Notes: generated by a model not told the origin, from the sequence alone. Positions 17,474 through 25,893 are shown, counted from the stretch's first letter. The stretch: DNA of 48,242 nucleotides from Mediterranea sp. (in: CFB group bacteria) (GCA_031261785.1 JAISIZ010000124.1:1-48242); one strand, 5' to 3'. Numbers and translations are program-made.

Positions 17474-18133
17474 TTAGTAAAACGATTGTCCCAGCAGCGT
17501 GTAGGCCAGCGCGACGACGGCCACCACGATGACGATGCTTCCTATCACGCGGTTGAGCACCACGATGCCCCGCTCGTCGAACTTGGCCCGTACCTTGTTC
17601 ACGAAGTAGGTGATGCCCAGCCACCAGGCCAGCGCGCCGACAACGATGGCGGCGTAGCCGGCGAAGGTCTCGATGAGCAGCACTTCGTTCTGCACGAAGG
17701 CGAAGCGTGCGAACAGTCCGATGAAGAGCAGGATGATGAGGGGGTTGGAGAGGGTGACGAGGAAAGCGGTGATGAAATTGTGGAAGTAAGACCCCTTGCT
17801 GCCCGATCCGGAGACGGGACGTATGGAACGCATGGGGTCGCTGCGAAAGGTATATATACCGAACAGCAGCAACATGATGCTGCCAATCAATTGCAGGTAG
17901 AAGATGTTATTTTTGATTAAATCGAACACGAAGCTCATGCCATAACCCGTGAGCAGGGCGTAGGCGATGTCGCTCAAAGCGGCGCCAAGTCCCGTTACGA
18001 AGCCGTACCACCGCCCTTTGTTGAGGGTACGTTGGATGCAGAGCACGCCCACCGGGCCGAGGGGAGCAGATACCACGACACCGATAATAATTCCTTTAAT
18101 TAGTATATCGAGAATTGTTTCAATCTGAATCAT
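17474..18133 (-). CDS. LysE/RhtB-family amino-acid exporter
   Basis: Proteins of this family export amino acids across the inner membrane. The 219-residue protein has about six hydrophobic helices and the family motif in the first one, GVVVSAPLGPVGVLCIQRTL (about 18-37). Charged loops GSGSKGS and VRAKFDERG separate the helices. The substrate cannot be told. It is the first gene of the lysE-DUF4924-rfbD-prfC operon; the predicted promoter just upstream leaves almost no 5' untranslated region. Confidence 0.9.
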   Translation of the reverse strand: MIQIETILDILIKGIIIGVVVSAPLGPVGVLCIQRTLNKGRWYGFVTGLGAALSDIAYALLTGYGMSFVFDLIKNNIFYLQLIGSIMLLLFGIYTFRSDPMRSIRPVSGSGSKGSYFHNFITAFLVTLSNPLIILLFIGLFARFAFVQNEVLLIETFAGYAAIVVGALAWWLGITYFVNKVRAKFDERGIVVLNRVIGSIVIVVAVVALAYTLLGQSFY

Positions 18134-18137
18134 GCCG

Positions 18138-18168
18138 CAAATATCGCATTTTTTCGCGAAACCACAAA
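18138..18168 (-). promoter_or_regulatory. Predicted promoter of the lysE-prfC operon
   Basis: Read leftward, TTTG (18165-18168) is followed after 19 bp by GATATTTG (18138-18145), seven of eight bases of the Bacteroidota -7 box TAnnTTTG at the standard spacing. Initiation would fall within a few bases of the lysE-like ATG (18131-18133), so the transcript may be leaderless or nearly so. Confidence 0.65.
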
Positions 18169-18173
18169 CATGA

Positions 18174-18358
18174 ATTAGTGATTAGTGATTAGTGATTAGT
18201 GATTAGCGGGGGAGGGCACCACAGAGGACACAGAGTTGCACAGAGTTTTTAAGCTTGGTCTGCCATGGAAAAAGGCGGAGATACAAGTTAAAAACTCTGT
18301 GCAACTCTGTGTCCTCTGTGGTGAATCTACCGGCTAATCACTAACCCACTAATCACTA
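18174..18358. repeat. Nested inverted-repeat element with heptamer tandem repeats
   Basis: The left edge has 4.7 copies of ATTAGTG (18174-18206). The right edge has two copies of the complementary CTAATCACTA (18334-18343, 18349-18358), the last overlapping the gcvP stop codon. Inside are perfect 34-bp inverted arms at 18217-18250 and 18290-18323 containing CTCTGTGTCCTCTGTGGTG, around a 39-bp loop. One arm recurs at 8401-8438. It lies downstream of gcvP and may end its transcript, but the build resembles a miniature dispersed element. Confidence 0.85.
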
Positions 18359-21205
18359 CTCAAACGTTCCGTAGCGTGTGGGGAGCAGCTTGCGGTCGCC
18401 CAGGGTGTTGTCGACCCGGGCCACGTTGATCCAGAACTTGTTGTCGCGTACGCTCGGGATGGGGTAGGCGGCCTTTTCCCTGGAGTAGGGGTGCGTCCAT
18501 GCGTTGGCCACCACCTCGTACTCGGGATGCGGGGCGTTCACCAGCACGTTGTCGGCCTTGTCGGCTTGTCCGTTCTTCACTTCCTGGATTTCGTCCCAGA
18601 TGCTGAGCATCACGTCGACGAAGTTGTCCAGCTCGGCCAGGCTCTCGCTCTCGGTAGGTTCTATCATCAGCGTGCCGTGCACGGGGAAGGATAGGGTGGG
18701 GGCGTGGTAGCCGTAGTCCATCAGTCGCTTGGCGATGTCGTTCTCGGTGATGCCGGTCTCTTCGTGCACCTTCCGGCATTCGAGTATCATCTCGTGTCCC
18801 ACGAAGCCGTTGGTGCCGCGATAGACGATGCCGTAGGTGTCGCCCAGCCGAGCGGCCAGGTAGTTGGCGTTGAGGATGGCGGCCTTGGTGGCCAGCGTCA
18901 GTCCCTCGATGCCCATCATGCGGATGTAGCCGTAGGTCACGGCCAGCACGCCGGCGCTTCCGAAGGGTGCCGAGGCCACCTCGTTGCGGCTGTCGCCGAA
19001 GAGTGGATGTCCGGGCAGGAAGGGGGTGAGGTGGCTGGCCACGCAGATGGGGCCTACGCCTGGTCCGCCGCCGCCGTGGGGGATGGCGAACGTCTTATGC
19101 AGGTTGAGGTGGCAGACGTCGGCGCCGATGAATCCGGGGTTGGTGAGGCCTACCTGCGCGTTCATGTTGGCGCCGTCCATGTAGACTTGCGCCCCGCACT
19201 GGTGCACGATGCGGCACATCTCCTTGATGTCCGCCTCGAAGATGCCATGCGTGGAGGGGTAGGTGATCATGAGGGCGGCGAGGCTCTCCTTGTTCTCCTC
19301 GGCCTTGGCGCGGAAGTCGTCCATGTCGACGTTGCCCTGTTCGTCGCAGGCGCAGGTCACGGTGGTGAATCCAGCCTGTACGGCCGACGCGGGGTTGGTG
19401 CCGTGGGCGGAGGAGGGGATGAGCACCTTGTCGCGGTGTCCCTGTCCGACGCTTTCTAAGTAGGAGCGGATGACGCGCAGGCCGGTGTATTCGCCCGACG
19501 CGCCCGAGTTGGGTTGCAGGCTCACGCCGTCGAATCCGGTGATGGCGGCCAGGTAGTCGCTCAGGTTCCGGATCAGTTCGCGGTATCCCTCGGCTTGCTC
19601 GGCGGGCACCAGCGGGTGTATGTTCATCATGCCGGGCAGGCTGAGGGGGAGCATCTCGGCGGCGGCGTTGAGCTTCATGGTGCACGAGCCGAGCGAGATC
19701 ATGGAGTGGGCCAGCGAGATGTCCTTGCGGTCCAGGCGCTTGATGTAGCGCATCATTTCCGTCTCGGTGTGGTATTTGCGGAACACTTCGTGAGTGAGGA
19801 ACTCGCTGGAGCGGCGCAGCTCCTTGGGGAGGTTGTCGTGCGTGGGGATGTTGTCGGTGGCGACATATTCCTTGCCGGCGGCGGTGTAGAAGATGGCGAG
19901 CAGGCGGTTGGCGGCGGCCACGTCGGTGGTCTCGTCGACGCTCATGCCCACGTCGCCGTTGTCGAAGTAGCGGAGGTTGACTCCCTTGCCGAGGGCGATG
20001 GTACGCACTTGCTCCGCGGTCAGTCCCTCGGGGAGGGCGACGCGGAGGGTGTCGAAGTAGAGCTTGTTCTTCTGCGTGTATCCCGCTTTCTTCAGCTTCT
20101 CGTCGATGAATGCGGCGATGCTGTGTATGCGGGTGGCTATGGCGGTGAGTCCCTCCTGTCCGTGGTAGACGGCGTAGAATCCGGCCATGGTGGCCAGCAG
20201 GGCTTGCGCGGTGCAGATGTTCGAGGTTGCCTTTTCGCGCTTGATGTGCTGTTCGCGGGTCTGCAGGGCCATGCGGTAGCACGTCTTTCCGTACTTGTCC
20301 TTGGAGAGGCCGATGATGCGTCCGGGCATGTTGCGCTTGTACTCGTCGCGTGCGGCGAAGTAGGCGGCCGACGGGCCGCCATAGAACATCGGTATGCCCA
20401 ACCGCTGGGTGCTGCCGAACACGATGTCGGCGCCCCATTCTCCCGGTGGGGTGAGCAGGACGAGGCTGAGTATGTCGGCGGCCACGGCTACCTTGCACTC
20501 GGCGGCGTGCGCCTTGGCGGTGAAGTCGCGGTAGTTGGCCACGCTGCCGTCGGCGGCGGGGTACTGGAGGATGCAGCCGAATACCTCGGGCGACGGCTCG
20601 AACTCCTTGTAGTTACCCACGCGGAGCACGATGCCTTGGGGCACGGCGCGGGTGGTCATCACGGCCAGGGTGGTGGGGAATATGTTCTCGTCCACGAACA
20701 CCACGTTGGCTCCGGCCTTCTGCTGGGCGCGCGTGCGCAGGGCGTGCATCATGCTCACCGCCTCGGCGGCGGCGGTAGCCTCGTCGAGCAGCGAGCAATT
20801 GGAGAGCGGCATGGCGGTGAGGTCGCACACGGCCGTCTGGAAGTTAATAAGCGCCTCAAGGCGTCCTTGCGAGATTTCCGTCTGGTAGGGCGTGTACGAG
20901 GTGTACCACACGGGATTCTCGAACACGTTGCGCTGTATCACGGCGGGTGTCACGCTGCCATACCAGCCCATGCCGATGTAGGTGGTGTACAGCTTGTTCT
21001 TGGCGGCCAGGCTGGCGATGTGCTGTCCGTACTCGTATTCCGTGAGGGGGGCGGGTAGTTGGGGTACCTTCGGGAGGCGGATATTGGCTGGAATGGTCCG
21101 GTCAATCAATTCATCCACAGTGTCCACTCCGACCTTGCGGAGCATAACGATCGCGTCTTGCCGATTAATGCCGATGTGTCGGCTGGCTAACCTATCGTTT
21201 TCCAT
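18356..21205 (-). CDS. gcvP: Glycine dehydrogenase (decarboxylating), P protein
   Basis: The P protein of the glycine cleavage system decarboxylates glycine with pyridoxal phosphate and passes the aminomethyl group to the lipoyl H protein. The 949-residue chain is the fused form containing both the N- and C-terminal halves. The PLP lysine is K704 in LNLHKTFAIPHGGGGPGVG; other family blocks are SFLGxG-like YIGMGWYGS (76-84), SLGSCTMKLN (504-513) and SSAHGTNPASA. The start gives MENDRLASRHIG, the usual N-terminus. gcvT and gcvH are not in the window. No glycine riboswitch fits in the 81-bp upstream gap. Confidence 0.97.
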   Translation of the reverse strand: MENDRLASRHIGINRQDAIVMLRKVGVDTVDELIDRTIPANIRLPKVPQLPAPLTEYEYGQHIASLAAKNKLYTTYIGMGWYGSVTPAVIQRNVFENPVWYTSYTPYQTEISQGRLEALINFQTAVCDLTAMPLSNCSLLDEATAAAEAVSMMHALRTRAQQKAGANVVFVDENIFPTTLAVMTTRAVPQGIVLRVGNYKEFEPSPEVFGCILQYPAADGSVANYRDFTAKAHAAECKVAVAADILSLVLLTPPGEWGADIVFGSTQRLGIPMFYGGPSAAYFAARDEYKRNMPGRIIGLSKDKYGKTCYRMALQTREQHIKREKATSNICTAQALLATMAGFYAVYHGQEGLTAIATRIHSIAAFIDEKLKKAGYTQKNKLYFDTLRVALPEGLTAEQVRTIALGKGVNLRYFDNGDVGMSVDETTDVAAANRLLAIFYTAAGKEYVATDNIPTHDNLPKELRRSSEFLTHEVFRKYHTETEMMRYIKRLDRKDISLAHSMISLGSCTMKLNAAAEMLPLSLPGMMNIHPLVPAEQAEGYRELIRNLSDYLAAITGFDGVSLQPNSGASGEYTGLRVIRSYLESVGQGHRDKVLIPSSAHGTNPASAVQAGFTTVTCACDEQGNVDMDDFRAKAEENKESLAALMITYPSTHGIFEADIKEMCRIVHQCGAQVYMDGANMNAQVGLTNPGFIGADVCHLNLHKTFAIPHGGGGPGVGPICVASHLTPFLPGHPLFGDSRNEVASAPFGSAGVLAVTYGYIRMMGIEGLTLATKAAILNANYLAARLGDTYGIVYRGTNGFVGHEMILECRKVHEETGITENDIAKRLMDYGYHAPTLSFPVHGTLMIEPTESESLAELDNFVDVMLSIWDEIQEVKNGQADKADNVLVNAPHPEYEVVANAWTHPYSREKAAYPIPSVRDNKFWINVARVDNTLGDRKLLPTRYGTFE

Positions 21206-21286
21206 AATTATCTATCGTTATTAAGTTAATGTTTTTTGTTTTAAGTTGGAGAGGGGAGGGGGCGAGCCGACCAGGGGAGATCGCTT

Positions 21287-21925
21287 TCATCGGAAGAAAG
21301 GATTCTCGGCCTTCTCCATGCCGATGGTGGTGGGCGCTCCGTGTCCGGGGTAGACGATGGTCTCGCCGGGGAGCACGAAGAGCCGGCTGCAGATGTGCTC
21401 GATCAGCGTGTCGAAGTTGCCTCCCGTGAGGTCGGCCCGTCCGATGCTTCCCTGGAAGAGCACGTCGCCCGAGAAGACGCAGTTGTCGGCCTTGCTGTAG
21501 TACACTAAGCTGCCGGGCGAGTGGCCGGGCACGTGTATGGCTTCCAGCCGGGTGTGGCCGAAGCTCACGGCGTCGCCGTCGTGCAGGTATTCGCCTATCG
21601 GTACGGTGGGGCCGGGAAACTCGAAGCCGAACATGCGGCTTTGCTTGGGCGCTTCGTCCATCCAAAATTCATCGGCTTGGTTGGCTTCGGGCGAGAGTCC
21701 GAACTCTTTCTGTACGAAGGCGTTGCCGAAGATGTGGTCCAGATGGAGGTGGGTGTTGAGCAGGTGCTTCAGCGTCAGACCCTCGGCGAGGATGAACTTC
21801 TTCAGCGACTGTTTCTCCTCCTCGTAGTAGCATCCCGGGTCTATCACCACTGCCTCGCGGGTATCGTCCCACAACACGTAGCAGTTCACGGGAAACATAT
21901 TGAACTCGAATCTCTTGATCTTCAT
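21287..21925 (-). CDS. Metallo-beta-lactamase fold hydrolase (glyoxalase II-like)
   Basis: The 212-residue protein is a metallo-hydrolase. The metal ligands are all present: THLHLDH (H59, H61, D63, H64), H135 in VPGHSPGS, D154 in FSGDVLF and H195 in YPGHG. Small hydrolases of this kind act on thioesters, as in glyoxalase II, or related substrates; the real substrate is unknown. The frame continues upstream into rsmG, but the ATG at 21925 gives the family start MKIKRFEFNMFPVNCYVL. It overlaps rsmG by 4 bp, so it is likely translated with it. Confidence 0.92.
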   Translation of the reverse strand: MKIKRFEFNMFPVNCYVLWDDTREAVVIDPGCYYEEEKQSLKKFILAEGLTLKHLLNTHLHLDHIFGNAFVQKEFGLSPEANQADEFWMDEAPKQSRMFGFEFPGPTVPIGEYLHDGDAVSFGHTRLEAIHVPGHSPGSLVYYSKADNCVFSGDVLFQGSIGRADLTGGNFDTLIEHICSRLFVLPGETIVYPGHGAPTTIGMEKAENPFFR

Positions 21926-22542
21926 AGGGGTATGTACACTATCTTTTTGGTCTTGAAGTACTCCTCGGCGAAGTCCCGGCTCAGGTCGTGTGTCACGGCC
22001 TGCTGCCTGAAGGGCATCGTCTCGTGTTCCAGCTCTCCGCCCTTGAGGGCGATCAGCCCGTTGGGCAGGGCGTTGTGTTGCCGGGTGGCGATGTTTTTCC
22101 TCGCGATCTTCACCAGTTCGGCCAGGGGCATCACGGCGCGGCTCACCACGAAGTCGAACCGTTCGCGTTCTTCCTCGGCTCGGGCGTGGCTGAAGCTGAC
22201 GTTCTGCAGGCCGATGGCCTGGGCTATCTCGGTGGCCACGCGTACCTTCTTCCCGATGCTGTCGACGAGGTGGAACTGGCTGTCGGGGAAGAGTATGGCC
22301 AGCGGTATGCCGGGGAATCCTCCGCCGGTGCCCAGGTCCATGACGGTGGTTCCCGGACGGAAACATATCAGCTTGGCGACTCCGAGGGAGTGGAGCACGT
22401 GGCGCTCGTACAGGTTCCCGATGTCCTTGCGGGAGATGACGTTGATCTTCGCGTTCCAGTCGGTATAGAGGTCGTAGAGAGCCTCGAACCTCTGGCGTTG
22501 CTCTTCGCTGAGGTGGGTGAAGTACTTCAGGATGATGTCCAT
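21922..22542 (-). CDS. rsmG: 16S rRNA (guanine-N7) methyltransferase RsmG
   Basis: RsmG (GidB) methylates N7 of G527 of 16S rRNA. The 206-residue protein has the SAM-binding motif VMDLGTGGGFPGIPLAI (67-83), preceded by the conserved helix-rich N-terminus with YERHVLHS, and a later SRAV segment of the active site. It starts 4 bp after the stop of the upstream lipoprotein gene and ends in an ATGA overlap with the metallo-hydrolase gene, so the three form one operon. Confidence 0.96.
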   Translation of the reverse strand: MDIILKYFTHLSEEQRQRFEALYDLYTDWNAKINVISRKDIGNLYERHVLHSLGVAKLICFRPGTTVMDLGTGGGFPGIPLAILFPDSQFHLVDSIGKKVRVATEIAQAIGLQNVSFSHARAEEERERFDFVVSRAVMPLAELVKIARKNIATRQHNALPNGLIALKGGELEHETMPFRQQAVTHDLSRDFAEEYFKTKKIVYIPL

Positions 22543-22546
22543 CTCT

Positions 22547-23407
22547 CTACCCTTTCAACTGGTCGATGATGGTATTTTCGGCCAGGAGTTGCTCCAGCAG
22601 CGCGAAGGGTAGCGTCACTTGGGTGGGTCCCATCACGAAGGGGGCGATGTCGTACACATTATAATAAAAGGTGATTCCCTTCTTGTCGAGGTAGAAATTC
22701 TCGGAGGGGGTGATGTCGTTCATCGAGGCGTAGCCCATGTCTTCCAGCTCTTTGCGCGATCCGACCTTGTTGTCGGCCATCAGTTGCGTCCAGATGAAGT
22801 TGGTGAGCGCGTCCTTGTAGTCGCCCGCGAAGAGGTCGTCGAGACGCAGCGGCCGCATCAGCTTGAGGTCCATGTTGAGGAAGGTGCTGCTGTAAGTGTC
22901 GTGCGCCCCCCCGGTGTACTCGCTGTAGTCCACGCGGTACACCATGAGGTCGCCTTGGTAGAACTGTACGCGGCTCTCTATGGTTTTGTAGTAGGAGTAC
23001 CATCCGGTGCTTACCAGCTCGCCTTCCTCGCTGGCCTTGTCTTTCAGGTCCTCGGTGTACATCGACTCTTGCTCGTCGCGGTATCCTTTCACGTATTCCT
23101 TCACGTATCTGGCGGCTATGCTATCGGGATTCTCGCCGATGTATTTGTCGCCGAAGCAGGCGGCGGCGAAGTAGCTGTTGAGGGTGTCGCTCAGTGTGGT
23201 GTCTGCCGACTTGGCCACGTAAGCGTAGTTGATGGTGATGTTGCAAGCTGGCTTGGCGGTGTCACCAAAGAGGTGTTCCGTCTTGTTGATTTGTATGCTG
23301 TCTATTTCCAGCGCTCCCGTGCGGCTATCTGTCTTGTCGTGACAGGAGAAGAATATGCCACTCATTGATAGCGTAAGTGTCATTAAAATAACAGTTTGTC
23401 TCTTCAT
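22547..23407 (-). CDS. DUF3298/DUF4163-domain lipoprotein
   Basis: With the start at 23407 the protein has 286 residues and a lipoprotein signal ending SGIFFSC (C22), so it is anchored to a membrane. The mature part matches the DUF4163-DUF3298 arrangement: an N-terminal alpha/beta region (about 45-150) and the motif EYTGGAHD typical of DUF3298, followed by the helix DYKDALTNFIWTQLM. Family members are related to anti-sigma RsiV and PdaC-type proteins, some of which bind peptidoglycan or lysozyme; the function here is not known. An earlier ATG in frame would put 31 extra residues before the signal and is unlikely. rsmG follows after 4 bp. Confidence 0.87.
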   Translation of the reverse strand: MKRQTVILMTLTLSMSGIFFSCHDKTDSRTGALEIDSIQINKTEHLFGDTAKPACNITINYAYVAKSADTTLSDTLNSYFAAACFGDKYIGENPDSIAARYVKEYVKGYRDEQESMYTEDLKDKASEEGELVSTGWYSYYKTIESRVQFYQGDLMVYRVDYSEYTGGAHDTYSSTFLNMDLKLMRPLRLDDLFAGDYKDALTNFIWTQLMADNKVGSRKELEDMGYASMNDITPSENFYLDKKGITFYYNVYDIAPFVMGPTQVTLPFALLEQLLAENTIIDQLKG

Positions 23408-23431
23408 ATTCTTTTTTTTATGTGAATACTG

Positions 23432-23465
23432 TATCCAGCCGGCTGGATAACCGCCGACAAATATA
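23432..23465 (-). promoter_or_regulatory. Predicted promoter and 18-bp palindrome upstream of the DUF3298 lipoprotein
   Basis: Leftward, TATATTTG (23458-23465) is a perfect TAnnTTTG -7 box; the upstream -33 box is poor. Just downstream, in what would be the start of the transcript, lies an 18-bp perfect palindrome TATCCAGCCGGCTGGATA (23432-23449). A palindrome at this place fits a repressor operator or a 5' hairpin. Confidence 0.6.
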
Positions 23466-23486
23466 GATGTTTTTTGGTAGAAAGCC

Positions 23487-24461
23487 CTACACTTTCTCAA
23501 AGTATTTCAGGAACTGCGTGCGCTCGAAGGTGTTGACGCCTTGCATGTCCTTGGTGTTGAGACGTCCCTTGAACTGGGCGATGGAGGTGAAGCCATGCCG
23601 GTCCATCCAGGTGGAGAGGAAGTCGTTGGCCTTGCCTATAAAGGCGTTGGTGTTCTGGTAGATGGCGCTGCACACCTCCACGGCCGCGGCTCCGGCGAGC
23701 AATGTCTTGACTACGGCCTCGGGCGTGACCACTCCCCGCGAGGCGGCATAGTCGATCTTCTCCACCTTGGCCGAGGCGATGCCTATCCAGCGGAGCGTGT
23801 TGGCCAGGTCGGTGGGCTTGCTGAAAATGTCGCCCGAGGTGTGGGTGAGTTTCTCGATGTCGATGTCGGGCTGGTAGAAGCGGTTGAAGAGCACCACGGC
23901 GGCCGCCCCGCCCGCGTACAGCTGCTCGATGAGCGCCACGGGGTTGGTGAGGTTGTTGCCCAGCTTCATGATGACGGGGATGCGCGTGTTCTGCTTCACC
24001 CGGCGGAGAATCTTGACGTGCGTCTGCTCGAACTCGCCGTAGGCGTAGTCCACCTCGGAGGGGAGGGCGAGGATGTTGATCTCCAGCGCGTCGGCTCCCG
24101 CTTCCTCTATCTGCCTGGCGAAGTCGATCCATTCGGCCTCGCGGTAGCAGTTGATGCTGGCGATGATGGGTATGGAGCAGTCGCGCTTGCTCTCCTTGAT
24201 GAGGTTGAGATACTCGGCGAGCTTGTGCTCGCGGATGTATTCCTTGAGGTAGTCGCTGCCTTCGGGATAGAACGAGGGGTCTTGCAACTGTTCGGCCTCG
24301 AGCATGATTTGCTCCTCGAAGAGCGACTTCAGGACGATGGCCCCGGCGCCGTCGGCCGCGAGGCGTTTGTTCTTGCCGGCGCTGTTGGTCAGCCCCGAGC
24401 TACTGATGATGATGGGGTTCCTGAGGGGAAGTCCCGCAAAGGTGGTTCGTATATCGGCCAT
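23487..24461 (-). CDS. Dihydroorotate dehydrogenase-like flavoprotein
   Basis: The 324-residue protein is a TIM-barrel flavoprotein of the dihydroorotate dehydrogenase superfamily. It shows LPLRNPIIISSSGLTNSAGK at the N-terminus, a barrel strand with ADALEINI, VIMKLGNN (substrate/FMN lysine region) and the phosphate-binding end GAAAVEVCSAIY. It differs from true PyrD: no neighbouring pyrimidine gene and a family-specific N-terminus, so its oxidised substrate is uncertain. It lies 15 bp after yggS and is probably the last gene of that operon, since the next gene has its own promoter. Confidence 0.85.
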   Translation of the reverse strand: MADIRTTFAGLPLRNPIIISSSGLTNSAGKNKRLAADGAGAIVLKSLFEEQIMLEAEQLQDPSFYPEGSDYLKEYIREHKLAEYLNLIKESKRDCSIPIIASINCYREAEWIDFARQIEEAGADALEINILALPSEVDYAYGEFEQTHVKILRRVKQNTRIPVIMKLGNNLTNPVALIEQLYAGGAAAVVLFNRFYQPDIDIEKLTHTSGDIFSKPTDLANTLRWIGIASAKVEKIDYAASRGVVTPEAVVKTLLAGAAAVEVCSAIYQNTNAFIGKANDFLSTWMDRHGFTSIAQFKGRLNTKDMQGVNTFERTQFLKYFEKV

Positions 24462-24476
24462 GATAAACAGATTTTT

Positions 24477-25172
24477 TTAAGTGGTTACTACTGGGTTATT
24501 GTTGTATGTTCGTTCTCCAAAGATCTTGCTTCCCACCCGCACCATGGTGCTGCCTTCGCCGATGGCCTCGCGGTAGTCGTCGGACATGCCCATCGACAGT
24601 TCGCCAAACGTCTCGTCCGCGGCGAAATACGTGGCTTTCAGCTCGTGGAAGAGCTTGTTTAATAAACGAAATTCCCGGCGTATTTGTTCTACGTCGTCGG
24701 TGTTGGTGGCCATTCCCATCAGCCCCCTCAGACGTACGTGCTCCAGCGTTCGCCAAGGGGTGGTGGCGAGTGCCTGCCGACATTCGTCGGGGCTGAATCC
24801 CGACTTGGTCTCCTCGCTGGCGATGTGCACTTGCAGCAGGCAGTCGACTACGCGTCCCGCCCGCGCGGCTTGCTTGTCCACCTCGGCCAGCAGCTTGTAG
24901 CTGTCGATGCTGTGGATGAGGGCTACGTAGGGGACGATGTACTTTATCTTGTTCGTCTGCAAGTGTCCGATGAAGTGCCACTGGATGTCGGGCGGCAGGA
25001 CGTCGTGCTTGGCTTTCATCTCTTGGGCCTTGTTCTCGCCGAAGACGCGCCAGCCCGTCCGGTAGGCTTCCTCGATCATCTCGGGGGGATGGGATTTGGA
25101 GACGGCCACCAGCCGGACCCCTTGGGGCAGCTCGGCCAGCAGCTGGCGCAGGTTATGGGCTACGTCGGTCAT
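24477..25172 (-). CDS. PLP homeostasis protein, YggS family
   Basis: This is the YggS/PLPBP protein, which binds pyridoxal phosphate and helps keep its level and that of some amino acids steady; it has no known catalytic activity. The 231-residue protein has the PLP lysine K26 in VAVSKSHP, the strand FGENKAQE, WHFIGHLQTNK, GLMGMAT, and the phosphate-binding end SMGMSDDYREAI and VRVGSKIFGER. It sits 12 bp downstream of the DUF4494 gene and 15 bp upstream of the dihydroorotate dehydrogenase-like gene. Confidence 0.95.
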   Translation of the reverse strand: MTDVAHNLRQLLAELPQGVRLVAVSKSHPPEMIEEAYRTGWRVFGENKAQEMKAKHDVLPPDIQWHFIGHLQTNKIKYIVPYVALIHSIDSYKLLAEVDKQAARAGRVVDCLLQVHIASEETKSGFSPDECRQALATTPWRTLEHVRLRGLMGMATNTDDVEQIRREFRLLNKLFHELKATYFAADETFGELSMGMSDDYREAIGEGSTMVRVGSKIFGERTYNNNPVVTT

Positions 25173-25184
25173 CTGTTTGGGGTG

Positions 25185-25664
25185 TCAGGCTTTGGTGGAG
25201 TCGAATTCGGGCTTGTCGTCAGGTTCGGCGTGATAGGGGTAGACGTCCATGAGGGCGGTCTCGGCCACGGAGCCTATCTGATAGTCGGCCATGGTACCCT
25301 TCATGCCTTCGTCGAGCTTCTTCACGGCGTCGCGCAGGTCGGCGGCTTGCACCAGCACCTGCGTGGAGGTCTTCTTCTCGGCTCCGCTCTTCTCGTCGAG
25401 GGTGATGAAGATGAGTTTGCACTTGAACCAGCGGTCGGCGCTCTCCTCCTCGCTGGGGAACAGCTCGCTATAGTTGGCTCGTTTGATGTCCGACACGGTG
25501 AACTCGCCCGACATGAAGGGCGTCATCTCCTCGATGATGCGGGCTTCGGCCTCCGTAAAGCTGAGGGCGTCGACCAAGTAGGGTTCGGTCACTTTCTTCA
25601 CCATTCCGTTCTCCATTGTCTTTTCGTAACGGATCTTGCATTCAAACCAGGTATGCATTGCCAT
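25185..25664 (-). CDS. DUF4494 family protein
   Basis: This 159-residue cytosolic protein matches the Bacteroidota family DUF4494, of unknown function. It begins MAMHTWFECKIRYEKT and contains the paired half-motifs WFECKI (6-11) and WFKCKLIF (about 83-90), which suggest an internal duplication. Also present are a segment SFTEAEARIIEE and an acidic C-terminus. No catalytic motif is visible. It is the first gene of an operon with yggS, and a perfect promoter lies about 55 bp upstream. Confidence 0.87.
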   Translation of the reverse strand: MAMHTWFECKIRYEKTMENGMVKKVTEPYLVDALSFTEAEARIIEEMTPFMSGEFTVSDIKRANYSELFPSEEESADRWFKCKLIFITLDEKSGAEKKTSTQVLVQAADLRDAVKKLDEGMKGTMADYQIGSVAETALMDVYPYHAEPDDKPEFDSTKA

Positions 25665-25716
25665 AATCTTCTTTTCTTTATTATATAATGAATAAGTTTT
25701 CTATCCAAATCGCTGG

Positions 25717-25748
25717 CAAAGATAGAGAAACTTTGGGGTACCCGCAAA
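25717..25748 (-). promoter_or_regulatory. Predicted promoter of the DUF4494-yggS operon
   Basis: Read leftward, TTTG (25745-25748), 20 bp, then TATCTTTG (25717-25724) match the Bacteroidota promoter exactly. Initiation would lie roughly 45 bp upstream of the DUF4494 ATG. Confidence 0.8.
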
Positions 25749-25794
25749 TTTCGGCGGATAGTCTACTCAAAAGATTGTAGCCAAACGTCATGAC

Positions 25795-25893
25795 CTATCG
25801 GGCGTATCCGCGTGAGCGCCTTGTTGGACGAATGTCGTCAATGGTAACCTCCTCGATGGGACTGAAGTTCCTGATGGTGATTGATTCCTTCAT
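25795..25893 (-). pseudogene. Truncated N-terminus of an AAA-type ATPase
   Basis: A 32-codon frame begins ATG, is preceded by the A/G-rich AAGAAGAAT, and encodes MKESITIRNFSPIEEVTIDD followed by IRPTRRSRGYAR and a stop. The first 22 residues look like the start of Bacteroidota SMC/ABC-type ATPases, where a RNFGPI-type strand leads into a P-loop; here the P-loop and the rest are missing. The reading is a gene remnant left by a deletion. A genuine small peptide is possible but less likely. Confidence 0.55.

Noticed and set aside
19514..21058. Long open frame (514 codons) on the + strand opposite gcvP
   Set aside because: It is the shadow of a GC-rich gene with a strong codon pattern. Its Val/Gly/His-rich product has no family features, and gcvP on the other strand is certain.
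21206..21286. Possible glycine riboswitch before gcvP
   Set aside because: The 81-bp gap is too short for a tandem glycine riboswitch, and no conserved core was seen.
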